Assembly: GCA_900766005.1 (NCBI GenBank)
Contig: CAAFTU010000071.1
Coordinates: 1 to 64,000, forward strand
DNA length: 64,000 nt
From: an uncultured Bacteroides sp.
GTDB lineage: Bacteria; Bacteroidota; Bacteroidia; Bacteroidales; Bacteroidaceae
Direction of reading: 5' to 3'
Both the position numbers and the translations under genes were made by a program. Positions 1-8,079 of the stretch are shown here, in pieces. Within the stretch, counting starts at the first letter, position 1. Every line of letters begins with the position of its first letter. A model generated the notes under the pieces. It was given only the letters and a program-made list of their open reading frames with translations. It had not been told where the DNA came from and made no database searches.

Positions 1-151
1 CGGTCCCCCTGTTTATCTCAAAACAAAAGTGTAACGTAACGTAACGCTTCGCTCGTACTGTAACGCTTCGTAGCGGTCCCCTCTGTTTTCTCAAAACAAA
101 AGTGTAACGTAACGTAACGTAACGCTTCGCTCGTGGCGTAACGCTTCATAG
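1..151. repeat. Two tandem ~75-bp repeats with TAACG pentamer runs
   Basis: Two near-identical copies lie head to tail, at 1-73 and 74-151. Each has a CGGTCCCC start, a CTCAAAACAAAAGTG core, a run of the pentamer TAACG (three copies in the first unit, four in the second), then CTTCGCTCG and TAACGCTTC(G/A)TAG. The length difference between units comes mostly from the pentamer count. The array begins at the window edge, so more copies may lie upstream. No spacers of CRISPR type and no transposase are present. The rest of 152-452 holds no gene I can support. Confidence 0.85.
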
Positions 152-452
152 CGCTTTCTGCTTCTCTTGTTATTTTTTTGTTGAATTTCTGATGGTCGCT
201 ATTTCGGTAAAAAATGCCTTCAGAGAGCCTGTGGACAGGGATATTTGTAGTCGTCGAAAAAAAGTTGAAAATTGAGGTGTCATTTGGGTGGTTCAACGCC
301 TGCTAAAAGATGGATATTTCAGATAAATTTGCTATCTTTACGTCCGGTTTGCGAGAGGAGAATAAGGGCGTGGTGAGGGGAAATGAATCAAGAAGCCGGA
401 TGCGATTGAACCGAATTGGCCAATAGAGAGAGTGAAACAAGAACGAATTAGA

Positions 453-1640
453 ATGAAACAAATTTCAATGAGAATGAAAGAAGAAATGTCGATAGGGGTG
501 GATAAGCTGAGTAAGCTGTGTGAGCTGAGTAAGCTGTGTAATACGCGCAAGAACATCAAGCTGAGTGCGATCTGTAAAATGCTGTTGGCGCTTTGGGCGT
601 TGGGAGGATACCCACTGGTGCTGGAAGCTGCGGACAGGCCGGCAGCCGAATGGCACCTAACAGACAGTCAGGCAGCCGGTAGTCAAGTAAAGAAGAAGGG
701 GCTGACTCCCGTTGAAAAGGGCTTGCAGAGTATCAACCGGGCTTCGGCTGAGGCCACCATCGGTTTTCTGGCGGCCGACGAACTGCAGGGACGGGAAGCC
801 GGATACCACGGTTCCCGTGTATCGTCCGAATACATTGCCTCTCTGCTGCAATGGATGGGTGTGGCGCCTTGGGGTGAGTCGTATTTTCAGCCTTTCGAGG
901 CCTATCGCAAGGAACGGCAGAAGCAGGGCCGGCTGGAAGTGCATCCCGACTCGGTGGCGCGGCTGAAACAGGGGGTGCACCAGAAACTCTCGATGCGCAA
1001 TGTGCTGGGGATGATTCCGGGCAAGCGTGCAGATGAGTATGTGATTGTGGGGGCTCACTTCGACCACCTGGGAGTGGATCCGGCTTTGGAAGGCGATCCG
1101 ATTTACAACGGGGCAGACGACAATGCGTCGGGGGTGTCGGCTGTGTTGCAGATTGCGCGGGCGTTCGTGGCCAGCGGTCAGCAGCCGGAGCGCAATGTGA
1201 TTTTTGCTTTTTGGGACGGAGAAGAAAAGGGCTTGCTGGGTTCGAAGTATTTTGTGCAGACGTGCCCGTTCCTGCCGCAGGTGAAAGGGTATTTGAATTT
1301 TGACATGATAGGCCGCAATCATTATCCGGAGCGTCCGAAGCATGTGGTTTATTTCTACACGGCTTCTCATCCCCGGTTTGGCGAGTGGCTGAAGGAAGAT
1401 GCAGAGCGGTATGCCTTGCAGCTGGAGCCGGATTACCGGGCGTGGGAGAATCCTGTAGGGGGCAGCGACAACGCGTCCTTTGCCCGGGTGGGAATTCCTG
1501 TCATCTGGTATCACACCGATGGTCATCCCGATTACCATCTTCCCTCCGATGAGGCTTGCCGCCTGAATTGGGAGAAGGTGGTAGAGATAACGAAAGCTTC
1601 CTTCCTCAACATGTGGAGAATGGCCAACGAATCGTTCTGA
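453..1640 (+). CDS. M28-family zinc aminopeptidase, exported
   Basis: A secreted or periplasmic peptidase of the M28 (aminopeptidase Y/Q) family, predicted to remove N-terminal residues from peptides using two zinc ions. The metal-site motifs appear in order: AHFDHLG, YNGADDNASG, WDGEEKGLLGS, NFDMIGR and a late HPDYHLPSDE, which supplies the last histidine. A hydrophobic stretch (MLLALWALGG, about 42 residues in) followed by an Ala-rich site looks like a signal sequence. The start is uncertain: GTG 432, ATG 453, ATG 486 or ATG 579 are all in frame. The N-terminal stretch is repetitive DNA, including an 18-bp duplication at 505-540, which suggests the true start may be downstream. It is a lone gene with no clear operon partner. 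Confidence 0.85.
   Translation: MKQISMRMKEEMSIGVDKLSKLCELSKLCNTRKNIKLSAICKMLLALWALGGYPLVLEAADRPAAEWHLTDSQAAGSQVKKKGLTPVEKGLQSINRASAEATIGFLAADELQGREAGYHGSRVSSEYIASLLQWMGVAPWGESYFQPFEAYRKERQKQGRLEVHPDSVARLKQGVHQKLSMRNVLGMIPGKRADEYVIVGAHFDHLGVDPALEGDPIYNGADDNASGVSAVLQIARAFVASGQQPERNVIFAFWDGEEKGLLGSKYFVQTCPFLPQVKGYLNFDMIGRNHYPERPKHVVYFYTASHPRFGEWLKEDAERYALQLEPDYRAWENPVGGSDNASFARVGIPVIWYHTDGHPDYHLPSDEACRLNWEKVVEITKASFLNMWRMANESF
505..540 (+). repeat. 18-bp tandem duplication in the 5' part of the M28 gene
   Basis: AGCTGAGTAAGCTGTGTG occurs twice in direct succession (505-522 and 523-540), differing at the last base. It encodes KLSKLCELSKLC if translated, just before the hydrophobic signal segment. 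Just upstream (453-485) a second mini-repeat, AGAATGAAA-like, encodes Met/Lys-rich residues. Confidence 0.9.
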
Positions 1641-1681
1641 TTCGCTGGCCGAGAGATCAGGATGATTTTCAGTTTTGCTTT

Positions 1682-1780
1682 CCCTTGAATGTTGCTTTTC
1701 ATGAATGCTGCATCCCTTGAATGCTGCTTTACATCAATGCTGCTTCACATCAATGCTGCTTTCCTTGAATGCTGCTTCAC
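1682..1780. repeat. Six-copy ~16-bp minisatellite between two genes
   Basis: AATG(C/T)TGC recurs six times at roughly 16-bp spacing, with units resembling CTTGAATGCTGCTTYAC. The array fills the gap between the M28 gene and the 3' end of aroA and runs into the aroA stop codon (1777-1779). No hairpin terminator is obvious here. Confidence 0.85.
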
Positions 1781-3111
1781 TCTGACAATTGAGTCGCTTC
1801 TTCCTCCATCCGGAAACCGGCTTGTCTCAAATCGTCCCAATAGCGGGGGTAGGATTTGGACACCACGTGCGGATGGGCGATGCGCACCGACGGGCAGCAG
1901 AGGGCAGCCGGGGCAAAAGCCATGGCCATGCGGTGGTCTTCGTATGTAGCAATGAGGGGAGAAACTTCCGCTTCGCATCGCTCACCGTTCCAATAAAGAA
2001 CACTATCGTTTTCCTCCTCGATAGCATAGCCCAGCTTGCGCAGTTCGTTGCGCAGGGCTGTGATGCGGTCGGTCTCCTTGATTTTTAAACTCTGCAGCCC
2101 TGTAAACCGGAAAGGAATGTTCAGCAGGGCACATGTTACGACAAACGTCTGCGCCAGGTCGGGAATATCCACCAAGTCGGCCTCCATGCGCTCCACCCGC
2201 TGTCCGCTTTTTGTCAGTTTTACGCCGTGCGGAGTAAAGGCCGTTTCTACCCCCAGTTGGCTGAACAGTTCATGTCCGCGGCTGTCACCTTGATAGCTGT
2301 TGGGAAACAGTCCCGTCAGTTCGATTTCGGCCTCTTCCGACAGAGCCGCCATTTCATACCAGTAGGACGCAGCGCTCCAGTCGCTTTCCACTGTAAAGGG
2401 CACGCTGTGGTAAGGTTGAGGATGCACGGTGATGGTGCTCTCTGAGGTCCATTCGGCTTTGGCTCCAAACTCGCCCATCAGCTGCAGCGTGAGATCGATG
2501 TAGGGACGGGAAATGATGTTTCCGCTGAGGTGCAGTGTCAGCCCGTGAGGCAACATGGGGCCAATCATCAGCAATGCTGAGATGTATTGCGAACTGACAT
2601 TACCCTGCAGCGTGAGTTCGCTGCAGAGAGTTTCTTTTTTTTCCTGTTCGCAGTTCTTCAGTTTACAGTTTTCCTGTTCGCAAACTTCCTGTTCGTAGTT
2701 CTTCAGTTCGCAGTTGTTCGGTTCTTTTCCCCGGATGCGGAGTGGCGGAAAGCCTTCGCGGTTTGTATATGCAATGTCGGCTCCCAGCTGGCGGAGTGCA
2801 TCCACCAGCAGCTGGATGGGACGCTGCTGCATGCGGGCCGTTCCCGTGAGAATCCGCTGGCCGGGCGTAATGCTGAAGTAAGCCGTCAGAAAGCGCATCG
2901 CCGTGCCTGCTGCCAGGATATCGATGGTATCCCCGCCTTCCGTCAGCGCTTTCACCATCACCCGGGTGTCGTCGCAGTCCGACAGGTTTTCCGGCAGGCA
3001 GTCTCCCTTGCCCAGCGCATGGATGATGAGGGCACGGTTGCTGATACTTTTCGATGCCGGCAACTGGATGCTTGTCCGGATGGATGAAGGAGGTAGTATG
3101 TGGTAAATCAT
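1777..3111 (-). CDS. aroA: 3-phosphoshikimate 1-carboxyvinyltransferase (EPSP synthase)
   Basis: Transfers enolpyruvate from PEP to shikimate 3-phosphate, the sixth step of the shikimate pathway in the cytoplasm. Family signatures are visible: LPASKSISNRALI near the N-terminus, AGTAMRFLTAY, GNVSSQYISALLM in the middle, and KIKETDRI with YEDHRMAMAFAP near the C-terminus. The protein has 444 residues, longer than the roughly 410-430 usual for relatives. The excess is a Cys/Glu/Asn/Lys-rich segment at about residues 128-158, encoded by degenerate tandem repeats (2641-2728) and placed just before the SSQYISALL motif. Active-site motifs on both sides are intact, so I expect a functional enzyme with a surface-loop insertion. 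A minus-strand TACTTTTG (3141-3148) upstream may be its -7 element. Confidence 0.95.
   Translation of the reverse strand: MIYHILPPSSIRTSIQLPASKSISNRALIIHALGKGDCLPENLSDCDDTRVMVKALTEGGDTIDILAAGTAMRFLTAYFSITPGQRILTGTARMQQRPIQLLVDALRQLGADIAYTNREGFPPLRIRGKEPNNCELKNYEQEVCEQENCKLKNCEQEKKETLCSELTLQGNVSSQYISALLMIGPMLPHGLTLHLSGNIISRPYIDLTLQLMGEFGAKAEWTSESTITVHPQPYHSVPFTVESDWSAASYWYEMAALSEEAEIELTGLFPNSYQGDSRGHELFSQLGVETAFTPHGVKLTKSGQRVERMEADLVDIPDLAQTFVVTCALLNIPFRFTGLQSLKIKETDRITALRNELRKLGYAIEEENDSVLYWNGERCEAEVSPLIATYEDHRMAMAFAPAALCCPSVRIAHPHVVSKSYPRYWDDLRQAGFRMEEEATQLSE
2641..2728 (-). repeat. In-frame tandem repeat inside aroA
   Basis: On the plus strand, TTCCTGTTCG occurs three times (near 2641, 2671 and 2687), and CAGTTCTTCAGTT or TAGTTCTTCAGTT is repeated between them. 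Read in the aroA frame the repeats give alternating CELKN, CEQE and CKLKNCEQE blocks. The reading frame stays open, so copy-number changes in multiples of three bases could be tolerated. Confidence 0.85.
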
Positions 3112-3210
3112 TTTTCTTCTATTTATAAGGTTTCACAGGACAAAAGTAAGGATAAATAGAAAATAACGAAGAATTTTGGTTGGAAAAGTGGTTTTTCTTG
3201 TGGTTGCACA

Positions 3211-3298
3211 CCGCTGAGAAGCGCTTTTCTTGCAGCAGAGCTTTGCTGAGAAGTCTATTTCTTGCAGCAGTGCCTTGCTGAGAAGTCTTTTTCTTTTG
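3211..3298. repeat. ~31-bp tandem repeat, 2.7 copies
   Basis: Units at 3211-3240, 3241-3272 and 3273-3298 share GCTGAGAAG(T/C)..TTTTCTTGCAGCAG. They sit in the 387-bp divergent gap between aroA and the DUF2027 gene (3112-3498). That gap otherwise holds only promoter-like elements for the two genes. Confidence 0.85.
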
Positions 3299-3324
3299 AC
3301 TAAACCGAAAAGAAAGCGGGCGGA

Positions 3325-3356
3325 TTTGAGAAGTTTCGCAGAATTATTTACCTTTG
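3325..3356 (+). promoter_or_regulatory. Promoter for the DUF2027-Smr gene
   Basis: TTTG (3325-3328), a 20-nt spacer and TACCTTTG (3349-3356) match the Bacteroidetes -33/-7 consensus. The promoter faces the gene starting at 3499, leaving a leader of about 135 nt. Confidence 0.75.
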
Positions 3357-3498
3357 CTATCCGATAATTCAACCGGCTATGCCCTGGAAAGGCTGTGCGG
3401 CTTCCTCGCGGAGAACGGCAGTGCTGACGGAGTTGGAACGGCCGTTTGAACGGGAGTAAACAATATGTGCAAAGAACAAAAAAAACAGGAATTGAATC

Positions 3499-4671
3499 AT
3501 GAAAATAGGAGATAAAGTGCGCTTCCTGAGCGAAGTGGGTGGCGGTGTAGTGACCGGCTTTCAAGGCAAAGATGTGGTTTTGGTGGAAGATGCCGACGGA
3601 TTTGACATTCCGATGCCCATCCGGGAGTGTGTGGTGATTGACACCGACGATTACAACCTCAAACGTAAGCCGGGAGCATCGAGCGCATCGGAGGCCCTGA
3701 ACACACCAGCCTCCAAAGCAGGTTCCGGTTCGGCTGCCACCAAGGCTTCCCGGCCGGGGGCTTCCCAAACGCTGTCGGGAGCTGCTGCTGCGGGACGCGG
3801 AGAACGCGGTGTGCTTGCCAAGCCCGAAATGCCCGTCATTCCGCGTCAGCCGGAGATGAAGGGAGGAGATACACTCAACGTCTGTCTGGCCTATGTGCCT
3901 GTGGACGCCAAGGCTATGATGACCACTGCCTTTGAAGCCTATCTGGTGAACGACAGCAATTACTATTTGTATTATACCTATCAGAGTGCCGAGGGCAAGG
4001 CATGGAAAACCCGTTCGCACGGACTGGTGGAGCCGAATACAAAGCTGCTCATGGAAGAATTTACCAAGGAGATGCTCAACGATATGGAGCGTGTGGCCGT
4101 GCAGCTGGTTGCCTTCAAGCATGGCAAGACGGCTGCCCTCAAGCCGGCTGTGGGCGTGGAACTGCGCATTGATACGGTGAAATTCTACAAGCTCCACACC
4201 TTTACCGATTCCATCTTCTTTGAAGAACCGGCCCTGCTCTACGACATTGTGAAGAACGATGTGCCTGCCAAGCAGGTGTATGTATCGGCCGAAGAGATTC
4301 AGCAGGCGCTGATGCAGAAGAAGGCAGCCGATAAACCTCAATCACAGCCCATCGTGAAGCGGCATGCGGCTTCTGACAAGAAGAAAGGCATTGTGGAAAT
4401 CGACCTTCACATCGATTCGCTGCTCGACGACACGACTGGCATGAGCAATGCGGAAATGCTGAATTATCAGCTGGATAAGTTTCGCGAAGTGATGGAGCAG
4501 TATCGCAACAAGCGCGAGCAGAAGATTGTGTTCATTCACGGCAAGGGAGACGGTGTGCTGCGCAAGGCCATCATCGACGAACTGAAACGCAAGTATAGCA
4601 ACGGTTGCCGTTATCAGGATGCTTCTTTTCAGGAATACGGTTTCGGTGCCACGATGGTGACTATCAAGTAA
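3499..4671 (+). CDS. DUF2027 and Smr-domain protein
   Basis: A cytoplasmic protein of 390 residues. The N-terminal 55 residues form a basic/acidic beta domain (KIGDKVRFLSEVGGGVV) like the KOW/SH3-like region of MutS2-related proteins. A low-complexity Ala/Ser/Gly linker follows (about 57-115), then a central DUF2027-type beta domain (about 125-275). The C-terminal Smr domain (about 295-390) carries the characteristic DLHID and HGKGDGVLR motifs. Smr domains are nicking nucleases or RNA/DNA-binding modules linked to MutS2, ribosome rescue and recombination. No MutS ATPase is present here, so the exact role is unknown. The last codons form the first unit of a 25-bp tandem repeat. Confidence 0.85.
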   Translation: MKIGDKVRFLSEVGGGVVTGFQGKDVVLVEDADGFDIPMPIRECVVIDTDDYNLKRKPGASSASEALNTPASKAGSGSAATKASRPGASQTLSGAAAAGRGERGVLAKPEMPVIPRQPEMKGGDTLNVCLAYVPVDAKAMMTTAFEAYLVNDSNYYLYYTYQSAEGKAWKTRSHGLVEPNTKLLMEEFTKEMLNDMERVAVQLVAFKHGKTAALKPAVGVELRIDTVKFYKLHTFTDSIFFEEPALLYDIVKNDVPAKQVYVSAEEIQQALMQKKAADKPQSQPIVKRHAASDKKKGIVEIDLHIDSLLDDTTGMSNAEMLNYQLDKFREVMEQYRNKREQKIVFIHGKGDGVLRKAIIDELKRKYSNGCRYQDASFQEYGFGATMVTIK

Positions 4672-4739
4672 GCAGTCTGCTGCAGTTAGCAAGTAAGCAG
4701 GCGGTGGCAGTTAGCAAGTAAGCAGGCAGTGGCAGTCCG
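4665..4739. repeat. Three-copy 25-bp repeat that includes a stop codon
   Basis: Units at 4665-4689, 4690-4714 and 4715-4739 share CAAGTAAGCAG(T/G)C..TGGCAGT. The first unit contains the last Lys codon and TAA stop of the preceding gene, so the repeat appears to have been copied outwards from the coding 3' end. The whole gap 4672-5126 holds this repeat, then the leu promoter, leader peptide and attenuator. Confidence 0.9.
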
Positions 4740-4871
4740 GCACTTCAGGTGAAGCAGCCATGCGGCCGCAGGGGGGAGATGGCAGGAATGAAATGAAAAT
4801 GATAATTCATTGATTTTGCAATCGGCTGGTTTACGAAATGTAATTTTTATCAATAAAAAAGTTACCTTTTG

Positions 4872-4902
4872 TTTGGACGGTTCAAAAATATCTTTACCTT
4901 TG
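4872..4902 (+). promoter_or_regulatory. Promoter of the leu operon
   Basis: TTTG at 4872-4875, a 19-nt spacer and TACCTTTG at 4895-4902 match the Bacteroidetes consensus. Transcription would begin near 4908-4910, about 25 nt before the leader peptide start at 4935. Confidence 0.85.
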
Positions 4903-4934
4903 CATCGTTGAAATTAAAAAAAATAAGAAAAGAA

Positions 4935-5018
4935 ATGAATCAGATGTTTGTACATATTTTGCTGAGCGGTATTATTATTCTACTATCTACGGATGGCGGA
5001 AGTGAGTGTTGCGCATAA
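4935..5018 (+). CDS. leu operon leader peptide (27 aa)
   Basis: A short ORF with ATG at 4935 and TAA at 5016-5018, preceded by an A/G-rich stretch (AAGAAAAGAA). The peptide is MNQMFVHILL, then SGIIILLSTD, then GGSECCA. It contains nine Ile/Leu residues plus one Val, with the run Ile-Ile-Ile-Leu-Leu at codons 13-17 (4971-4985). It lies between a strong promoter and an intrinsic terminator, directly upstream of leuA. This is the pattern of ribosome-mediated attenuation of branched-chain amino acid operons, where stalling on scarce Leu/Ile-tRNA prevents termination. Too short to be recognised by gene finders. Confidence 0.8.
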   Translation: MNQMFVHILLSGIIILLSTDGGSECCA

Positions 5019-5057
5019 ATATGTATACTGAAAATAATAGCAAGCCTTTCTCACTTC
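4999..5057 (+). promoter_or_regulatory. Antiterminator pairing of the leu attenuator
   Basis: GAAGTGAG (4999-5006, codons 22-24 of the leader peptide) is perfectly complementary to CTCACTTC (5050-5057). The second element covers the apical part of the terminator 5' arm and its loop. A ribosome stalled at codons 13-17 would leave 4999-5006 free, favouring this pairing and read-through. A ribosome at the stop codon (5016) would cover it and let the terminator form. Confidence 0.65.
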
Positions 5058-5077
5058 GTTGTGGGAAAGGCTTTTTT
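5042..5077 (+). terminator. leu attenuator terminator
   Basis: A 13-bp stem, AAGCCTTTCTCAC (5042-5054) with GTGGGAAAGGCTT (5061-5073), has one T-G wobble, a 6-nt loop TTCGTT and a T run to 5077. It lies between the leader peptide and leuA, so it must be conditional for the operon to be expressed. Confidence 0.9.
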
Positions 5078-5126
5078 ATTTGGCACAAACGGCTGATTCG
5101 ATTGGAACTTGTAAAAACGAAGAGAG

Positions 5127-6623
5127 ATGGACAACAGGTTATTTATTTTTGATACGACCTTGCGCGACGGCGAGCAGGTGCCCGGCTGCCAGCTGAATAC
5201 TGTTGAGAAGATTCAGGTAGCCAAGGCGCTCGAAGCGTTGGGGGTAGATGTGATTGAGGCCGGATTCCCCATTTCCAGTCCGGGCGATTTTCATTCGGTC
5301 ATCGAAATCTCGAAGGCGGTGACCTGGCCCACCATCTGCGCGCTCACGCGGGCCGTGCAGAAAGACATTGACGTGGCGGTGGAAGCCCTGCAGCAGGCCA
5401 AGCGCAAGCGCATTCATACAGGCATCGGCACGTCCGACGAGCACATCCGGTATAAGTTCAATTCCAACCGCGACGAAATCATCGAACGGGCCGTGGCAGC
5501 CGTGAGTTATGCCCGCCGTTTTGTGGACGAGGTGGAGTTCTATGCCGAAGATGCCGGACGCACCGACAATGCTTATCTGGCCCGTGTGGTGGAGGCCGTG
5601 ATTAAGGCAGGAGCCACAGTGGTGAACATCCCCGACACAACCGGCTATTGCTTGCCTTCGGAATACGGAGCCAAAATCAAGTATCTCATGGAGCATGTGG
5701 AAGGCATCGACCGCGCCATTCTCTCTACCCATTGCCACAACGACCTGGGGATGGCTACGGCCAATACCATGGCAGGGGTGCTCAACGGGGCGCGTCAGGT
5801 GGAGGTGACCATCAACGGCATCGGTGAGCGGGCCGGAAACACGGCGCTCGAGGAGATTGCCATGATTATCAAGAGCCATCATGAGCTTGACATTGAGACG
5901 AACATCCACACGCAGAAGATTTTTCCGGTGAGCCGCATGGTGTCGAGTCTGATGAATATGCCGGTGCAGCCCAACAAGGCCATCGTGGGGCGCAATGCTT
6001 TCGCCCATTCGTCGGGCATCCATCAGGACGGGGTGCTGAAGAACGTGCAGACGTATGAGATTATCAATCCGCACGACGTGGGCATCACAGACAATTCCAT
6101 TGTGCTGACTGCCCGTAGCGGCAGGGCGGCACTCAAAAACCGCCTCTCGCTCTTGGGCGTGGAGCTCACTCAGGAGAAGCTCGACAAGGTGTATGAGGAT
6201 TTTCTTAAACTGGCCGACAAGAAGAAAGACCTGACGGACGATGACATCCTCGTGCTCGCCGGAGCCGACCGCTCGCACAACCACCGCATCAAGCTGGAAT
6301 ACCTCCAGGTGACCAGTGGGGTGGGAGTCCGCTCGGTGGCCAGCCTCGGGCTGAATATCTCGGGCGAGAAGTTTGAAAGCTGCGCCAGCGGAAACGGTCC
6401 GGTGGATGCGGCCATCAAGGCCTTGAAGAAAATCATCGACCGCCACATGACGCTGAAGGAGTTTACCATTCAGGCCATCAGCAAGGGGAGTGATGACATG
6501 GGTAAGGTGCACATGCAGGTGGAATATGATAACCGGATTTACTACGGATTCGGTGCCAATACAGACATCATTGCCGCCTCGGTGGAAGCCTACATTGACT
6601 GCATCAACAAGTTCAAGGTCTGA
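5127..6623 (+). CDS. leuA: 2-isopropylmalate synthase
   Basis: Condenses acetyl-CoA with 2-oxoisovalerate in the first committed step of leucine synthesis. The N-terminal TIM barrel carries DTTLRDGEQVPGCQLN, STHCHNDLGMATANT and NGIGERAGNTALEE, including the metal-binding HCH motif and catalytic Arg. The C-terminal part (about residues 385-498) is the LeuA regulatory domain, ending in QVEYDNRIYYGFGANTDI, which binds leucine in relatives. The length, 498 residues, is typical. ATG 5127 is preceded by AGAGAG. First structural gene of the leu operon, 50 nt after the attenuator terminator. Confidence 0.95.
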   Translation: MDNRLFIFDTTLRDGEQVPGCQLNTVEKIQVAKALEALGVDVIEAGFPISSPGDFHSVIEISKAVTWPTICALTRAVQKDIDVAVEALQQAKRKRIHTGIGTSDEHIRYKFNSNRDEIIERAVAAVSYARRFVDEVEFYAEDAGRTDNAYLARVVEAVIKAGATVVNIPDTTGYCLPSEYGAKIKYLMEHVEGIDRAILSTHCHNDLGMATANTMAGVLNGARQVEVTINGIGERAGNTALEEIAMIIKSHHELDIETNIHTQKIFPVSRMVSSLMNMPVQPNKAIVGRNAFAHSSGIHQDGVLKNVQTYEIINPHDVGITDNSIVLTARSGRAALKNRLSLLGVELTQEKLDKVYEDFLKLADKKKDLTDDDILVLAGADRSHNHRIKLEYLQVTSGVGVRSVASLGLNISGEKFESCASGNGPVDAAIKALKKIIDRHMTLKEFTIQAISKGSDDMGKVHMQVEYDNRIYYGFGANTDIIAASVEAYIDCINKFKV

Positions 6624-6671
6624 CAGGAGAGAAGAACAGAAACGACACATATAAATTAAAAATAGAAACAG

Positions 6672-8075
6672 ATGAAAACATTATTTGATAAAATATGGGA
6701 TGCCCACGTGGTGACCGCGGTGGAAGACGGTCCCACACAGCTATATATCGACCGCCTGTATTGCCATGAGGTAACCAGTCCGCAGGCTTTTGCCGGCTTG
6801 CGTAAACGCGGCATCGGGGTGTTGCGCCCCGAAAAGGTGTTTTGCATGCCCGACCACAACACGCCCACACACGACCAGGACCGGCCGATTGACGACCCGG
6901 TGTCGAAGGCGCAGGTGGATGCGCTGGCTCAGAATGCACACGATTTCGGACTGACGCATTTCGGGATGCTGCATCCCAAGAACGGCATCATTCATGTGGT
7001 GGGGCCCGAACGGGGACTCACGCTGCCGGGGATGACCATTGTGTGCGGAGATTCGCACACCTCTACGCACGGGGCGCTGGGAGCCGTGGCTTTCGGTATC
7101 GGCACCAGTGAGGTGGAGATGGTATTGGCTTCGCAATGTATCCTGCAGGCCCGTCCGAAGACGATGCGCATCACGGTGGACGGACAGCTGGGACGGGGGG
7201 TAACGGCCAAGGACCTGGCGCTGTATATGATGGCAAAGATGACCACGAGCGGGGCCACCGGCTATTTCGTGGAGTATGCCGGCGAGGCGGTGCGCAGCTT
7301 GTCGATGGAAGGACGGCTCACCCTCTGCAATCTCTCTATCGAGATGGGAGCCCGCGGCGGAATGGTGGCGCCCGATGAGGTAACCTTCGACTACATCCGC
7401 GGGCGTGAATATGCTCCGAAGGGCGAAGCGTGGGAGAAGGCGGTGGCCTATTGGCGCACGCTGAAGAGCGAGGAGGATGCTGTGTTCGACCAGGAAGTGC
7501 GTTTTGATGCGGCGGATGTGCAGCCGATGATTACCTACGGCACCAATCCCGGCATGGGAATGGGGATTACGGAGTGCATCCCGCAGACCGACGGCATGAG
7601 TGAGGTGGAACGCGGCTCGTTCTTGAAATCGCTCGGTTACATGGGTTTCCGTCCCGGTGAGCCGCTCTTGGGCAAGAAGGTCGACTACGTATTCTTAGGT
7701 GCTTGCACCAACGGTCGTATCGAGGACTTCCGTCTGTTTGCCTCGCTGGTGAAAGGCCGCCAAAAAGCACCGCATGTCACGGCTTGGCTGGTGCCGGGCT
7801 CGTGGATGGTGGATGCGCAGATACGGGAAGAGGGCATCGACAAGGTGCTGGCAGAAGCAGGCTTTGCCATCCGTCAGCCGGGCTGTTCGGCCTGTCTGGC
7901 GATGAACGACGATAAGATTCCGGCCGGGATGTATGCCGTGTCTACGAGCAACCGCAACTTTGAAGGGCGTCAGGGTCCCGGTGCACGCACCTTGCTGGCC
8001 AGTCCGCTGGTAGCAGCAGCGGCTGCTGTGACCGGAGTCATCACCGACCCGCGTGAATGGCTGCAGGAGGAGTAA
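6672..8075 (+). CDS. leuC: 3-isopropylmalate dehydratase large subunit
   Basis: The iron-sulfur subunit of isopropylmalate isomerase, which converts 2- to 3-isopropylmalate together with LeuD. The aconitase-family motifs are present: VCGDSHTSTHGALGA near residue 120, FLGACTNGR near residue 340 and the paired cysteines of GCSACLAMN near residue 405, which complete the three Fe-S ligands. The length, 467 residues, is normal. It starts 48 nt after leuA and is followed by a minisatellite that separates it from leuD. Confidence 0.97.
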   Translation: MKTLFDKIWDAHVVTAVEDGPTQLYIDRLYCHEVTSPQAFAGLRKRGIGVLRPEKVFCMPDHNTPTHDQDRPIDDPVSKAQVDALAQNAHDFGLTHFGMLHPKNGIIHVVGPERGLTLPGMTIVCGDSHTSTHGALGAVAFGIGTSEVEMVLASQCILQARPKTMRITVDGQLGRGVTAKDLALYMMAKMTTSGATGYFVEYAGEAVRSLSMEGRLTLCNLSIEMGARGGMVAPDEVTFDYIRGREYAPKGEAWEKAVAYWRTLKSEEDAVFDQEVRFDAADVQPMITYGTNPGMGMGITECIPQTDGMSEVERGSFLKSLGYMGFRPGEPLLGKKVDYVFLGACTNGRIEDFRLFASLVKGRQKAPHVTAWLVPGSWMVDAQIREEGIDKVLAEAGFAIRQPGCSACLAMNDDKIPAGMYAVSTSNRNFEGRQGPGARTLLASPLVAAAAAVTGVITDPREWLQEE

Positions 8076-8079
8076 AAAA

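Noticed and set aside
1..151. CRISPR array
   Set aside because: The two units are adjacent without unique spacers, and no cas gene is present.
18..296. 92-residue minus-strand frame across the edge repeat
   Set aside because: Its second half is only the translated 75-bp repeat (KRY.TSEALRYVTL twice); no signal, domain or start context supports a gene.
3133..4341. 402-residue minus-strand frame
   Set aside because: It is antisense to the clearly conserved DUF2027-Smr gene and starts within repeat DNA.
5139..6650. 503-residue antisense frame
   Set aside because: Shadow of leuA with no family features.
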